Positions 35,466 to 43,498 are shown, counted from the stretch's first letter. The stretch: DNA of 64,000 bases from an uncultured Bacteroidales bacterium (GCA_900319645.1 ONPG01000006.1:68561-132560), one strand, 5' to 3'. A program made the numbers and translations. The notes: generated from the sequence alone by a model not told the origin.

Positions 35466-36086
35466 ATGAAAAAATCTCTACTTTTTGTAGCCGCAATGAT
35501 GGCTGCACTCGTAATCAATGCAAAAGAAATCACGATTGATCTTTCGCAAGGTGTATCAACAGGTGGCGCGAGTTTGTCACTGAAGAATAACGAATTAACA
35601 GCCTCATATAATCTGGAACAATGGGGTGCCGGTGGCGTTTCGTTCGCATTGAATAATCTGGATGTAACCAATATTGCTTTTGAATTTAAAGGCGATACAA
35701 CGGTAGCAGCGTGGGTGTCGTTCCTCGTTTATTTGGTTGATAGCGAAGAAGGTATGTGGTATAGCTCAGCTGCTGACTTGAGTATATCTTCCTGGAACGC
35801 CGAGTGGGAAAGTAAGAGCTATATGCCAACTGATATACTTTGGGGATCCAGTACAGCCGAAGCTCCGGTTAAACCATTCACCGCATTAGTGTTCATTGCT
35901 AATCCTGCTGCAGCTACAGCAGCTACATTTGCTATCCGCAATGTGAAGATTACTGTACCGGACGAAGAAACCAGTATCAATAACACAGTAGTTGGGTGCA
36001 AGGCTCAGAAGGTGATTCGTGACGGACAGGTGTATATTGTACGTGACGGCAAGACTTTCAATGCGCTTGGCACGGAAATGAAATAA
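35466..36086 (+). CDS. Small secreted beta-sandwich protein with C-terminal tag
   Basis: This is a protein of 206 residues with a signal peptide (MKKSLLFVAAMMAALVINA). Residues about 22-160 are beta-rich with ITIDLSQG and ASYNLEQWGAGGVSF. The tail has VIRDGQVYIVRDGKTFNALG, the best match to the shared tag of this locus. No catalytic motif is visible, so it is probably a binding or structural surface protein. It is followed by another secreted gene after 21 bp. Confidence 0.65.
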   Translation: MKKSLLFVAAMMAALVINAKEITIDLSQGVSTGGASLSLKNNELTASYNLEQWGAGGVSFALNNLDVTNIAFEFKGDTTVAAWVSFLVYLVDSEEGMWYSSAADLSISSWNAEWESKSYMPTDILWGSSTAEAPVKPFTALVFIANPAAATAATFAIRNVKITVPDEETSINNTVVGCKAQKVIRDGQVYIVRDGKTFNALGTEMK

Positions 36087-36107
36087 CCCGTTATTGTTCT
36101 TTGTCTT

Positions 36108-37208
36108 ATGAGAAAGACATTATTTATGGCAGCCCTGTTGTGGGCTGCCGCTGCATATGCTGCCCCTGCGCTGGTTTATTACGGTGACACCCTGGAGTGG
36201 AACACCGAGTGGAAACGTTCGCAGTGCGGTACGCTGGATATCAAGGAGAATATCATCGAGGTATCCGGTATAGCCTGCTCGCGTGTCACGCCGGGTTATA
36301 TCTGGATGCAGAGTGACGAGACCGAGAAATATATTATCGCTACGACCGACAAGGGCGACAAGCGTGCGTGCAAGGTGAAATTCACCAAGACGATCCGCTG
36401 GGATTGGGAAGATATGTCGGGCGGTGTGTATAACGACACGAACTACCTCTTTATCGGTGCGTTCGGCGACAACGAGGAGACCGACGGCGAATACTCGGTG
36501 GTGTATTTCCAGGAGCCGGCGATTGATCCTGTGAACACGCCGGAGATAACCGTTACGCCCCAACGAATCAAGTATGTTTATCCGGACGGCAAAAAACACA
36601 ACAGCGAGGCGTTGATGTACGACAATGTGGATCAGGTCATTTATATTATAACCAAGGTCTATTACAATGTATGCCAGGTGTTCTCTATGCCTTTTAGGCT
36701 GGATTACGGCGATGAGACCCAGACGCTGACCTACGTGTGCGATTTAGGCGTGCGTTCCGACCTCGGCGAACATTCGCAGAACAAGCCCTACAAAGGCTTC
36801 CACCTGGTTACGGGAGCGGATATATCGCCTGACGGCAAGTATATCCTGATCAAGAACCACAACAATATCGTGGCAGCCTATTCGTGGATCCTGCTTTTCA
36901 CGCGTGGCGAAGGCGAGTCTGTGGCGGAGACCTTGCAACGTGAGCGTCATCCTGAGCCGCTTAAATGCTATAACTACGAGTGGCAGGGCGAAGCTATCTG
37001 CTGGTTGAACAACTACACGTTCTACACCACTTCTGACGCAGACGACGGCAATCCGCCTATTTATATCTACCGCAAGCCTTATCCCGAGGCGGTAGAGACG
37101 GTAGCGGATGGGAAACAGGCTTTGGCAAGCAAGGTGCTGAGCGACGGCAGATTGCTGATACGCAATGCATCCGGTTTATACACATTAGACGGAAGAAAGG
37201 TGGAGTGA
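36108..37208 (+). CDS. Secreted beta-propeller-like protein of unknown function
   Basis: This is a protein of 366 residues with a signal peptide (MRKTLFMAALLWAAAAYA). Repeated blade-like segments are seen (SGIACSRVTPGYIWMQSD, WEDMSGGVYNDTNYLFIGAFGDN, HNSEALMYDNVDQVIYIITK, GADISPDGKYILIKN). The spacing suggests a beta-propeller, possibly near esterase-like phytase families. The C-terminus VLSDGRLLIRNASGLYTLDG is a diverged form of the shared tag. No definite function. The stop codon lies in the loop of the terminator. Confidence 0.55.
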   Translation: MRKTLFMAALLWAAAAYAAPALVYYGDTLEWNTEWKRSQCGTLDIKENIIEVSGIACSRVTPGYIWMQSDETEKYIIATTDKGDKRACKVKFTKTIRWDWEDMSGGVYNDTNYLFIGAFGDNEETDGEYSVVYFQEPAIDPVNTPEITVTPQRIKYVYPDGKKHNSEALMYDNVDQVIYIITKVYYNVCQVFSMPFRLDYGDETQTLTYVCDLGVRSDLGEHSQNKPYKGFHLVTGADISPDGKYILIKNHNNIVAAYSWILLFTRGEGESVAETLQRERHPEPLKCYNYEWQGEAICWLNNYTFYTTSDADDGNPPIYIYRKPYPEAVETVADGKQALASKVLSDGRLLIRNASGLYTLDGRKVE

Positions 37209-37226
37209 TCCACCTTTCTTTCGTTT
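37193..37226 (+). terminator. Terminator spanning a stop codon, between convergent genes
   Basis: A perfect 12-bp stem (37193-37204 and 37209-37220) with loop GTGA is followed by TCGTTTTT. The stop TGA of the + strand gene is 37206-37208, inside the loop. The - strand gene ends at 37228, so the element may serve both. Confidence 0.82.
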
Positions 37227-37227
37227 T

Positions 37228-37617
37228 TCAATAGGGTGTTGAGGCACCCGTATCCGCATCTGTTGGCTCTTTGCCGGATTTGGTTTCCGGGTTGGCCGGG
37301 CGTTTGTTGGCGTCAGGCGCAGGAGCCGTCTCCTTGACCGTAGCGGGTTTGCCAATCTTCTCAAAAGCGGAGAGAAGGGCGGCGACATCCGTTTTGTTGG
37401 CGTCGTAGGTGACGGTGACGGTTTTCGTAGGCAGGTCGCAGACAATATCTTTCACGCCTTTCTCAAAGGCAATGTTTTTCATGATCTTGTCAATACAGCC
37501 TTGACAATGGATGTTGCAGGATAGAACGACCTTCTGTTTGTCCGCTTTTGCCCAGCCCAGTGAGAACTGAAAACTGAGCACGGAGAGAAGCAATGTTGTG
37601 ATTAGAAATTTACGCAT
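37228..37617 (-). CDS. Periplasmic heavy-metal-associated (HMA) domain protein
   Basis: This is a protein of 129 residues. A signal peptide ends near GWAKA. The HMA fold (about 28-95) has HCQGC (Cys38 and Cys41) as metal-binding pair and GVKDIVCDLPTKTVTVTYD as its core strands. The tail is Pro/Lys rich and disordered. It probably binds Cu+ or another soft metal. It lies 145 bp downstream of feoB on the same strand. Part of its signal peptide (SFQFS) is encoded by the same CAGTTTTCAGTTCTC word that forms spacer repeats elsewhere. Confidence 0.75.
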   Translation of the reverse strand: MRKFLITTLLLSVLSFQFSLGWAKADKQKVVLSCNIHCQGCIDKIMKNIAFEKGVKDIVCDLPTKTVTVTYDANKTDVAALLSAFEKIGKPATVKETAPAPDANKRPANPETKSGKEPTDADTGASTPY

Positions 37618-37762
37618 AAAAAGATTTTTGTGTTAGTATATTTAACATGTTTATTCGGGGTTTTCAAAATCAACGGTATATATATATTGTATATATAGGG
37701 TGGGACAGGATGCGATATTGGTCCGATATATCTCCGGCGGCCGTCCGGTCCGTTTTTAGGGG

Positions 37763-39451
37763 TTACAGGAACAGGCTGCCTATCTGGTAAACGAGGAAAG
37801 CCATCAGCCACGCGAGTGCAAGCGAGTGGAAGACCGTGAACCAAGCCCATCTTTTGCCTGCCTCGTGGCGGAGGGTAGCTATCGTAGCGAAGCACGGGAA
37901 ATAGAGCAGCACGAAGATCATGAACGAGAAAGCTGTGAGAGGTGTGAATCCTGCTGCGCTGATGTCTCCTCCGTAGAGTATAGCCAGGGTGGAGACGATC
38001 GCTTCCTTGGCGGGGAGGCCGGTGAGCAGACAGACGGACATCTTCCAGTCGAAGCCGAGCGGCTGCATGAGAGGTGCTACTGCTTTGCCTATCATCGCGA
38101 GATAGGAGTTCTCCAAGTCGTTCAGGTCCTGTCCCGGGAAATACTCCAACGCCCAGATGATGATGGATGCCCAGAGGATGACCGTGCAGATCTTCTGCAG
38201 GTAGTCGGCTACGCGTTCCCATATATGTGCGGCTGTGTTGCGTGCCTTGGGCAGTTTGAACTCCGGCAACTCGTTGACGGTGTCTTCCGCCTCCTGACGG
38301 AACCAACGTGTGCGCTTCATAATGACCGCGAAGAGGATAGAGAGCGCAATGCCGATCGCGTAAATCGAGATCATCACAAGTGCTTTGTGTGCGGCGAAGA
38401 ACGTATCGACAAACAACATATACACCGGCAACCGTGCGGAGCAGGACATAAACGGCACCATGAGCATCGTGAGTATCCGGTCTTTGGGGTTCTGGATGTC
38501 CCTTGCCGCCATGATAGCCGGTACGTTGCAGCCGAAGCCCATAAGCATTGGGATAAACGAACGGCCGTGGAGTCCGACCCGGTGCATAATCGTATCCATA
38601 AGATAGGCTTCACGCGCCATATATCCGCTGTCCTCCATCAATGAGATAAAGAAAAAGAGGATGATAATGTTCGGCAGGAACGCCAGTACGGCTCCAACAC
38701 CCTGAAGGACACCATCAATCAGCAATCCGCTAAGCCAGCCGTCCGACAAGTGGCTGTGGCAGGTGGTGCAGAGCCAATCCACTCCCTGCGCAATCCAGTC
38801 CTGTGGGTAAGCGCCGAGGGTGAACGTACACCAGAACACAAAATACAAGAGCGCGAACATAATCGGGAAACCTATCCACGGATTGGTGAGAATGTGGTCG
38901 ATCCGCTCGAGCCGTGTACGGTGCTTGTCGTCCTTGGCGTGGCGTAGTGTCTGAGTCAGAATACCGTGCACGTACGCGCGGTAAGCCTCTTCTTCGCCCT
39001 GGTCACGGAGGTGATAGATAGGGTGGGCTGTGGAGGCCGGTTTGTTCGCTGTGCGGATAACCAGGTCGAGGCACTCCTCGAGTCCGTAGTTCTTGCGGAC
39101 TGAGACACGGCAGGTAGGCACACCTATCAACTGCTGCAGAAGCGGGATATTGAGCGAGTGGTCGGTTTGCAGGAGCAGGTCGTAACGCCCTATAGCTATC
39201 ACGATCTTCTCGTGTTCGTCGATGATATGCGGCGTGAACATGAGCGATTCCTCGAGTCGCGTGGCATCCACCACCTGCAACACGACGTCAAACGAGTGAC
39301 CGTGGAGACGGTCGAGATTGTGCACTTCGACCAACTCGATGTTGTCGAAAGCGGCTTTGTCTTGTGTTTTCTTTTGCTCGGCTAATTGCTGCAGGGCTTG
39401 TGTCAAAGCACTCTTACCGCTGCGCGGACTGCCAACTATAGCTATTCTCAT
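37763..39451 (-). CDS. feoB: FeoB-type ferrous iron transporter with reduced GTPase domain
   Basis: This is a protein of 562 residues, shorter than E. coli FeoB (about 770). The G1 loop GSPRSGKS is at residues 7-14. The G3 DxxG is not recognisable and the G4 NxxD reads GRYD (AIGRYDLL, about 107). The membrane part is typical: LPNIIILFFFISLMEDSGYMAR and GFGCNVPAIMAARDIQNPKDR, then SCSARLPVY with the gate Cys and a second half ending TGLPAKEAIVSTL. It should import Fe2+. No FeoA domain or gene is seen nearby. Start 39451 is preferred to one at 39553 because G1 follows immediately and the promoter lies at 39472-39503. Confidence 0.85.
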   Translation of the reverse strand: MRIAIVGSPRSGKSALTQALQQLAEQKKTQDKAAFDNIELVEVHNLDRLHGHSFDVVLQVVDATRLEESLMFTPHIIDEHEKIVIAIGRYDLLLQTDHSLNIPLLQQLIGVPTCRVSVRKNYGLEECLDLVIRTANKPASTAHPIYHLRDQGEEEAYRAYVHGILTQTLRHAKDDKHRTRLERIDHILTNPWIGFPIMFALLYFVFWCTFTLGAYPQDWIAQGVDWLCTTCHSHLSDGWLSGLLIDGVLQGVGAVLAFLPNIIILFFFISLMEDSGYMAREAYLMDTIMHRVGLHGRSFIPMLMGFGCNVPAIMAARDIQNPKDRILTMLMVPFMSCSARLPVYMLFVDTFFAAHKALVMISIYAIGIALSILFAVIMKRTRWFRQEAEDTVNELPEFKLPKARNTAAHIWERVADYLQKICTVILWASIIIWALEYFPGQDLNDLENSYLAMIGKAVAPLMQPLGFDWKMSVCLLTGLPAKEAIVSTLAILYGGDISAAGFTPLTAFSFMIFVLLYFPCFATIATLRHEAGKRWAWFTVFHSLALAWLMAFLVYQIGSLFL

Positions 39452-39456
39452 TGTAT

Positions 39457-39480
39457 GTAATTTTGCGGCTGCAAAATTAC
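39457..39480. promoter_or_regulatory. Perfect palindrome over the feoB start region
   Basis: GTAATTTTGC (39457-39466) and GCAAAATTAC (39471-39480) flank GGCT. The palindrome contains the - strand -7 box and sits 6 bp before the feoB ATG, so it could be an operator or a start-proximal hairpin. Confidence 0.55.
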
Positions 39481-39503
39481 TGCTTTTTCGCCATATACAC
39501 AAT
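39472..39503 (-). promoter_or_regulatory. feoB promoter
   Basis: On the - strand, ATTG (39500-39503) and TAATTTTG (39472-39479) are 20 bp apart. The leader would be only about 10-15 nt. Confidence 0.65.
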
Positions 39504-39662
39504 CCCCTAAAATAGTGATTTTTTACTTTTCTTGCGAGAAAAGACAGCTCCAATTACGTAGAATGAGGGAGGGAAATAATAGACATAAAATATCTATAAT
39601 ACCTTATATACAACATAAAATATGTAAAAAGTGACAAAAAATAAGAAAAAAGCATGAAAAAA

Positions 39663-39694
39663 TTTGCATATATCAGAAAAAAGTACTAATTTTG
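39663..39694 (+). promoter_or_regulatory. Promoter P1 of a candidate small RNA
   Basis: TTTG (39663-39666) and TAATTTTG (39687-39694) are 20 bp apart. The upstream DNA 39504-39662 is AT-rich and shows no gene. Confidence 0.68.
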
Positions 39695-39700
39695 TCGCGG

Positions 39701-39772
39701 AATAAGCCGAAATAAGGCTTATTGGTTGTGATTGGAGCGCTCTGCTGATGTGAATCAGTGGAGCGTGTTTTT
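39701..39772 (+). ncRNA. Candidate 72-nt small RNA with intrinsic terminator
   Basis: Starting just after P1, the sequence folds as AATAAGCC/GGCTTATT (39701-39708 with 39716-39723), then a 12-bp wobble-containing stem (39738-39749 with 39754-39765, loop GTGA) followed by TGTTTTT. There is no reading frame. It lies upstream of a second promoter for tRNA-Ser, so it is either an independent sRNA or an early-terminated leader. No known RNA family was recognised. Confidence 0.5.
39738..39772 (+). terminator. Terminator of the candidate small RNA
   Basis: A 12-bp stem, with two G-U pairs and loop GTGA, is followed by TGTTTTT. The following 39773-39810 contains GGGACAAAGGGACAAAGTACAAGGGAC repeats. 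Confidence 0.72.
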
Positions 39773-39833
39773 AAGGGACAAAGGGACAAAGTACAAGGGA
39801 CACGGGGAAAAATGCGAAAAAAATGCACGATTA

Positions 39834-39865
39834 TTTGTGTATGTCAAAAAAATGTTGTACCTTTG
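39834..39865 (+). promoter_or_regulatory. Promoter P2 of tRNA-Ser(UGA) and the methyltransferase
   Basis: TTTG (39834-39837) and TACCTTTG (39858-39865) are 20 bp apart, nearly identical to the rRNA promoter at 63660-63691 (both have ATGTTGTACCTTTGCA). Confidence 0.78.
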
Positions 39866-39962
39866 CACTCGCTTTTCGTCGGAAACGGTACGTGTTCCCT
39901 CCTCTATAGCCGGTATCCACCGTCATTATAAGGAAGAGACCGTGTGAAAAATCCGATCAGAA

Positions 39963-40047
39963 GGAAAGATGGCAGAGTGGTCTATTGCGTCGGTCTTGAA
40001 AACCGAAGTACTGAAAGGTACCGGGGGTTCGAATCCCTCTCTTTCCG
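39963..40047 (+). tRNA. tRNA-Ser (anticodon UGA)
   Basis: This is an 85-nt class II tRNA: acceptor GGAAAGA/TCTTTCC, discriminator G, anticodon loop CTTGAAAA with TGA, a long variable arm and the T loop GGTTCGAATCC. The 3' CCA is not encoded. The tRNA is read in frame by an open frame that continues into the next gene, but this is coincidence. Confidence 0.95.
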
Positions 40048-40048
40048 C

Positions 40049-41236
40049 ATGAAAAACTTTTCTATGCTCGCCAAGACGTTCAAGGGCTTGGAAGAAGTGT
40101 TAGCGCAAGAACTGACAGAGTTAGGCGCCAATGACGTGCTCATCGAAAGACGAGCCGTTTCTTTTATGGGTGACAAAGCCCTGCTGTATCGTGCGAACCT
40201 GTGTTTGAGGACTGCCAGCCGTGTGTTGGTGCCTATAGCCACAGGCAAGATGAAAACAGAAAAATCAAAACGGCCAATCAAGCCGGAGGATTGGCTGTAC
40301 GAGGTGGCGAAAAATGTGGAATGGAGCAAATGGATGACGGCGGAGACGAGTTTTGCCATCGATGCGACCGTGTATAGCGAAACGTTCCGCAACAGCCGTT
40401 TTGTGACCTATCGTGTCAAAGATGCGATTGCGGACTACTGGATGGAGAAAGCCAACCAACGTCCGAGTGTCAAAGTGACCGATCCGGATCTGTATATCAA
40501 TGTGCACATCGCCAAAGAGACCGTCACGATCTCGCTGGACAGCAGCGGCGAGAGTCTGCACAAACGCGGTTACCGCGTGGCGAATACCGAGGCTCCGATT
40601 AACGAAGCGCTGGCGGCCGGCATGTTGCTGATGGCCGGTTGGAAAGGACAGAGCGATTTCTACGACCCGATGTGCGGCTCGGGAACGCTGCCGATAGAGG
40701 CTGCTTTGATAGCGAGAAATATAGCTCCCGGCATTTTCCGGAAGAGTTTCGCCTTTGAGAAATGGGCGGATTTTGATGCGGAACTGTGGAGCGACATCTA
40801 CAACGATGACAGCCAGGAGCGGGAGTTTGCACATAAGATCTACGGTTCGGACGCTTCGTTCTACGCTATTCAGCAGGCGGAGAAGAACGTGAGGAGTGCG
40901 CGAGTGCAGCACGATGTTATGTTAAGACAAGTGCGATTGGAAGAATTAAAGGACCTACAGGCTGAGGGTGCTTTGGTAATGATGAACCCGCCTTACGGAG
41001 AGCGTCTGGCCAGCAACAAAGATATGGAAGTGCTGTACGGTAAGATAGGAACGGCACTCAAGCATCAGTTTGCCGGCGCCAAGGCGTGGGTGATCTCGTC
41101 CAACGAGGCTGCGATGAAATGTATCGGGCTCAAGCCGAGCAAGAAATACCGACTGCTGAACGGCGAGCTGGATTGCCAGTTCAATCGCTATGACCTGTTT
41201 GCCGGCAAACGAAACGAACAAGGGAAGGGAAATTGA
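40049..41236 (+). CDS. THUMP-domain rRNA (guanine-N2) methyltransferase, RlmL-like
   Basis: This is a protein of 395 residues. An N-terminal THUMP domain (about 5-165) carries [21 protein letters not shown]. The Rossmann methyltransferase domain has [19 protein letters not shown] (about 209, SAM site) and [13 protein letters not shown] (about 311), the NPPY catalytic motif for N2-guanine methylation of 23S rRNA. The ATG at 40049 is chosen because family members begin MxxFxMxAKTFxGLE, while longer frames run through the tRNA. Only one base separates it from tRNA-Ser, so the mRNA 5' end is probably made by tRNA 3' processing. Confidence 0.88.
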   Translation: MKNFSMLAKTFKGLEEVLAQELTELGANDVLIERRAVSFMGDKALLYRANLCLRTASRVLVPIATGKMKTEKSKRPIKPEDWLYEVAKNVEWSKWMTAETSFAIDATVYSETFRNSRFVTYRVKDAIADYWMEKANQRPSVKVTDPDLYINVHIAKETVTISLDSSGESLHKRGYRVANTEAPINEALAAGMLLMAGWKGQSDFYDPMCGSGTLPIEAALIARNIAPGIFRKSFAFEKWADFDAELWSDIYNDDSQEREFAHKIYGSDASFYAIQQAEKNVRSARVQHDVMLRQVRLEELKDLQAEGALVMMNPPYGERLASNKDMEVLYGKIGTALKHQFAGAKAWVISSNEAAMKCIGLKPSKKYRLLNGELDCQFNRYDLFAGKRNEQGKGN

Positions 41237-41255
41237 TAATTAATAATTGGTGATA

Positions 41256-42527
41256 ATGAATCCGATTTATATTGCAGATTATAACTACCCGTTGCCGGAT
41301 GAGCGGATAGCCAAATATCCGATAGCAGAGAGAGACCACAGCAAACTGCTGGTCTATCGTCCTTATGTACAAAGGGACAATGTACCATGTACAAAGGGAC
41401 AGGGAGTGGTGACGGAAGACCATTTCTACAACGTGGGCGAGTATATTATTCCAGGTTCACTCCTTATATATAATAATACGCGCGTGATACAGGCGCGCTT
41501 GGAGTTTCACAAGAAAGCAGTCGAAAGTCAAAAGTCGCAAGTAGAAAGCGAGGCCGTGAGTCAGGGCGCCCGGATAGAGGTGTTCTGTCTGGAACCGCTT
41601 GAGCCACACGACTACCAGCTTTCGCTGGGCAGTACGACGGGCTGTGTGTGGAAATGTATGGTAGGCAATGCCAAGAAATGGAAAGAAGGAAACCTCTCTC
41701 TAATCCTCACTACCAAAGAAGGATCTGAGTTGGAGTTGCGCGCCTATAAGGAAGCACAGACAGGCAATACGTACGCCGTGCGGTTTGAGTGGGATGACGA
41801 GAAGGTGTCGTTTGCGGAGATATTGGATGCAGCAGGCGAGTTGCCTATACCTCCGTATCTGAACCGCAAGACGGAGGAAAGCGACAAACGTACGTATCAG
41901 ACCGTTTATTCGCGTATCAAAGGCAGCGTGGCGGCACCTACGGCAGGTCTGCATTTCACGGAGAGGGTGCTGGAGGATCTGCGCAACCGCGGTATAGAGA
42001 CGGATGAAGTGACGCTGCACGTAGGAGCAGGTACGTTCCTGCCCGTCAAGACGGCAGATGCCAACGAGCACACTATGCACACGGAGATTATCGCAGTCAA
42101 CAGAGCCACTATCGAACATATTATCTCCAAACTCGGCAAGATAGTAGCCGTAGGAACAACCAGTATGCGGACATTGGAGTCGCTGTATTTTATGGGTTGC
42201 AAAAAATCCGCCGAGGTTGCTCAGTTCGATCCGTACGAGCAGGAATATACGCTGAGTACCCGTGAGGCGTTGCAGTCGTTACTCGACTGGATGGACGCTA
42301 CGGGTCAGGAGACGCTTCACGGCGAGACGCAGATCATGATCAAGCCGGGTTACGAGTTCCACGTGGTGGACCAACTGATCACCAATTTCCACCAGCCGCA
42401 ATCCACCTTGCTGCTGCTGGTCAGCGCGTTTGTGGGAGGCGATTGGAAAACTATTTATGATTACGCATTAGCGCACGATTTCCGCTTCCTGAGTTACGGG
42501 GACAGCAGTATCCTTAATCGTGTATAG
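41256..42527 (+). CDS. queA: S-adenosylmethionine:tRNA ribosyltransferase-isomerase QueA
   Basis: This is a protein of 423 residues. It makes epoxyqueuosine in tRNA from preQ1. Family motifs are LPDERIAKYPIAERDHSKLLV (about 13), GSLLIYNNTRVIQARL (about 67), GSVAAPTAGLHFTERVL (about 225), TLHVGAGTFLPVK and TNFHQPQSTLLLLVSAF. The ATG at 41256 places the conserved YIADYNYPLP at once. Two segments, residues about 36-49 (YVQRDNVPCTKGQG) and about 87-104, look like insertions and are encoded by GTACAAAGGGACA- and AGTCAAAAGTCGCAAG-type micro-repeats. It lies 19 bp after the methyltransferase. Confidence 0.94.
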   Translation: MNPIYIADYNYPLPDERIAKYPIAERDHSKLLVYRPYVQRDNVPCTKGQGVVTEDHFYNVGEYIIPGSLLIYNNTRVIQARLEFHKKAVESQKSQVESEAVSQGARIEVFCLEPLEPHDYQLSLGSTTGCVWKCMVGNAKKWKEGNLSLILTTKEGSELELRAYKEAQTGNTYAVRFEWDDEKVSFAEILDAAGELPIPPYLNRKTEESDKRTYQTVYSRIKGSVAAPTAGLHFTERVLEDLRNRGIETDEVTLHVGAGTFLPVKTADANEHTMHTEIIAVNRATIEHIISKLGKIVAVGTTSMRTLESLYFMGCKKSAEVAQFDPYEQEYTLSTREALQSLLDWMDATGQETLHGETQIMIKPGYEFHVVDQLITNFHQPQSTLLLLVSAFVGGDWKTIYDYALAHDFRFLSYGDSSILNRV

Positions 42528-42537
42528 TAGATTGTAA

Positions 42538-43365
42538 ATGATGATAGATACTCATTGTCATATTGACGAGGAAGCCTTTGCTGCAGACCGCGAGGAGGTG
42601 ATTGCACGCCAGCAGGAAGCGGGAGTGGAAGCGATGGTGGTGCCGGGCGTGAACACGGCGTCTATCCGGACTGTATTGGAGGTGTGTCAGGCACATCCCG
42701 GTTATTGCTATCCGGCGCTGGGGCTGCACCCCGAGGATGTGAAAGCCGATTGGGAGACCCAACTTGCCACCACGGAGGAAGCAATACGCGCTCATCGTGA
42801 CGAACTGGTGGCTATCGGCGAGATAGGACTGGATTATTATTGGGACACCACCTATAAGGAGGAACAGCAAGAGGTGCTACGGCGTCAACTGATGCTTGCC
42901 CGCGAACTTGATCTGCCGGTGATCCTGCATAATCGTGAGGCAACGGAGGATATCCTTTGTATTGTGCGCGAGGTTGCGAATACGGAATCAGCCAACACCC
43001 GTCACCTCTCGCCACTACGCGGCGTGTTTCATTGTTTCAACGGAAGCGTTGAGACAGCCCGACTGATACTCGGTTTGGGATTTTATATGGGTATAGGCGG
43101 CGTGCTGACCTTCAAGAAATGCAAATTAGGAGAGACCTTAGCCAGATTGAACGAGTTTGTTCTCCCGGAAGGGTTGCTTTTGGAGCGGTTGCTTTTGGAG
43201 ACGGACGCTCCGTATATGGCTCCTGTACCTCATCGCGGAGAGCGGAACGAAAGCCGATGGATGGAGCACGTGGCGGAACGGCTTACCGAAGTGCTAAAAA
43301 TCCCCAAAAATACCGTAATTGAGGCGACAAACAGGAACGCAAAGCGGCTTTTTGGGCTAAAATGA
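42538..43365 (+). CDS. tatD: TatD-family metal-dependent DNase
   Basis: This is a protein of 275 residues. MIDTHCHID supplies the HxH metal site, then GLHPEDVK, AIGEIGLDYYW (catalytic Glu), LPVILHNREA, FHCFNGSVE and LLLETDAPYMAP follow in the usual order. It acts as a cytoplasmic 3'-5' exonuclease/DNase in the TatD family. It begins 10 bp after queA. One segment (about 146-158, ESANTRHLSPLRG) is longer than usual. Confidence 0.93.
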   Translation: MMIDTHCHIDEEAFAADREEVIARQQEAGVEAMVVPGVNTASIRTVLEVCQAHPGYCYPALGLHPEDVKADWETQLATTEEAIRAHRDELVAIGEIGLDYYWDTTYKEEQQEVLRRQLMLARELDLPVILHNREATEDILCIVREVANTESANTRHLSPLRGVFHCFNGSVETARLILGLGFYMGIGGVLTFKKCKLGETLARLNEFVLPEGLLLERLLLETDAPYMAPVPHRGERNESRWMEHVAERLTEVLKIPKNTVIEATNRNAKRLFGLK

Positions 43366-43394
43366 GCAAAAAAACAAAAAAAAATGCGCACATT

Positions 43395-43426
43395 CTTGCG
43401 TATTTCATAAAAAAGTTGTAATTTTG
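43395..43426 (+). promoter_or_regulatory. Promoter of tRNA-Ser(GGA) and the exbB operon
   Basis: CTTG (43395-43398) and TAATTTTG (43419-43426) are 20 bp apart, located 73 bp before the tRNA. Confidence 0.68.
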
Positions 43427-43498
43427 CAGTCGCTTATGTGTAAAAACGTATAGCAACCCGAAAAAATGCAGTTCGGTAAACATGTTTTTGCCGACCAA

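Noticed and set aside
39944-40048. N-terminal extension of the methyltransferase through the tRNA
   Set aside because: The extension would be a translation of tRNA-Ser; family homology starts at 40049.
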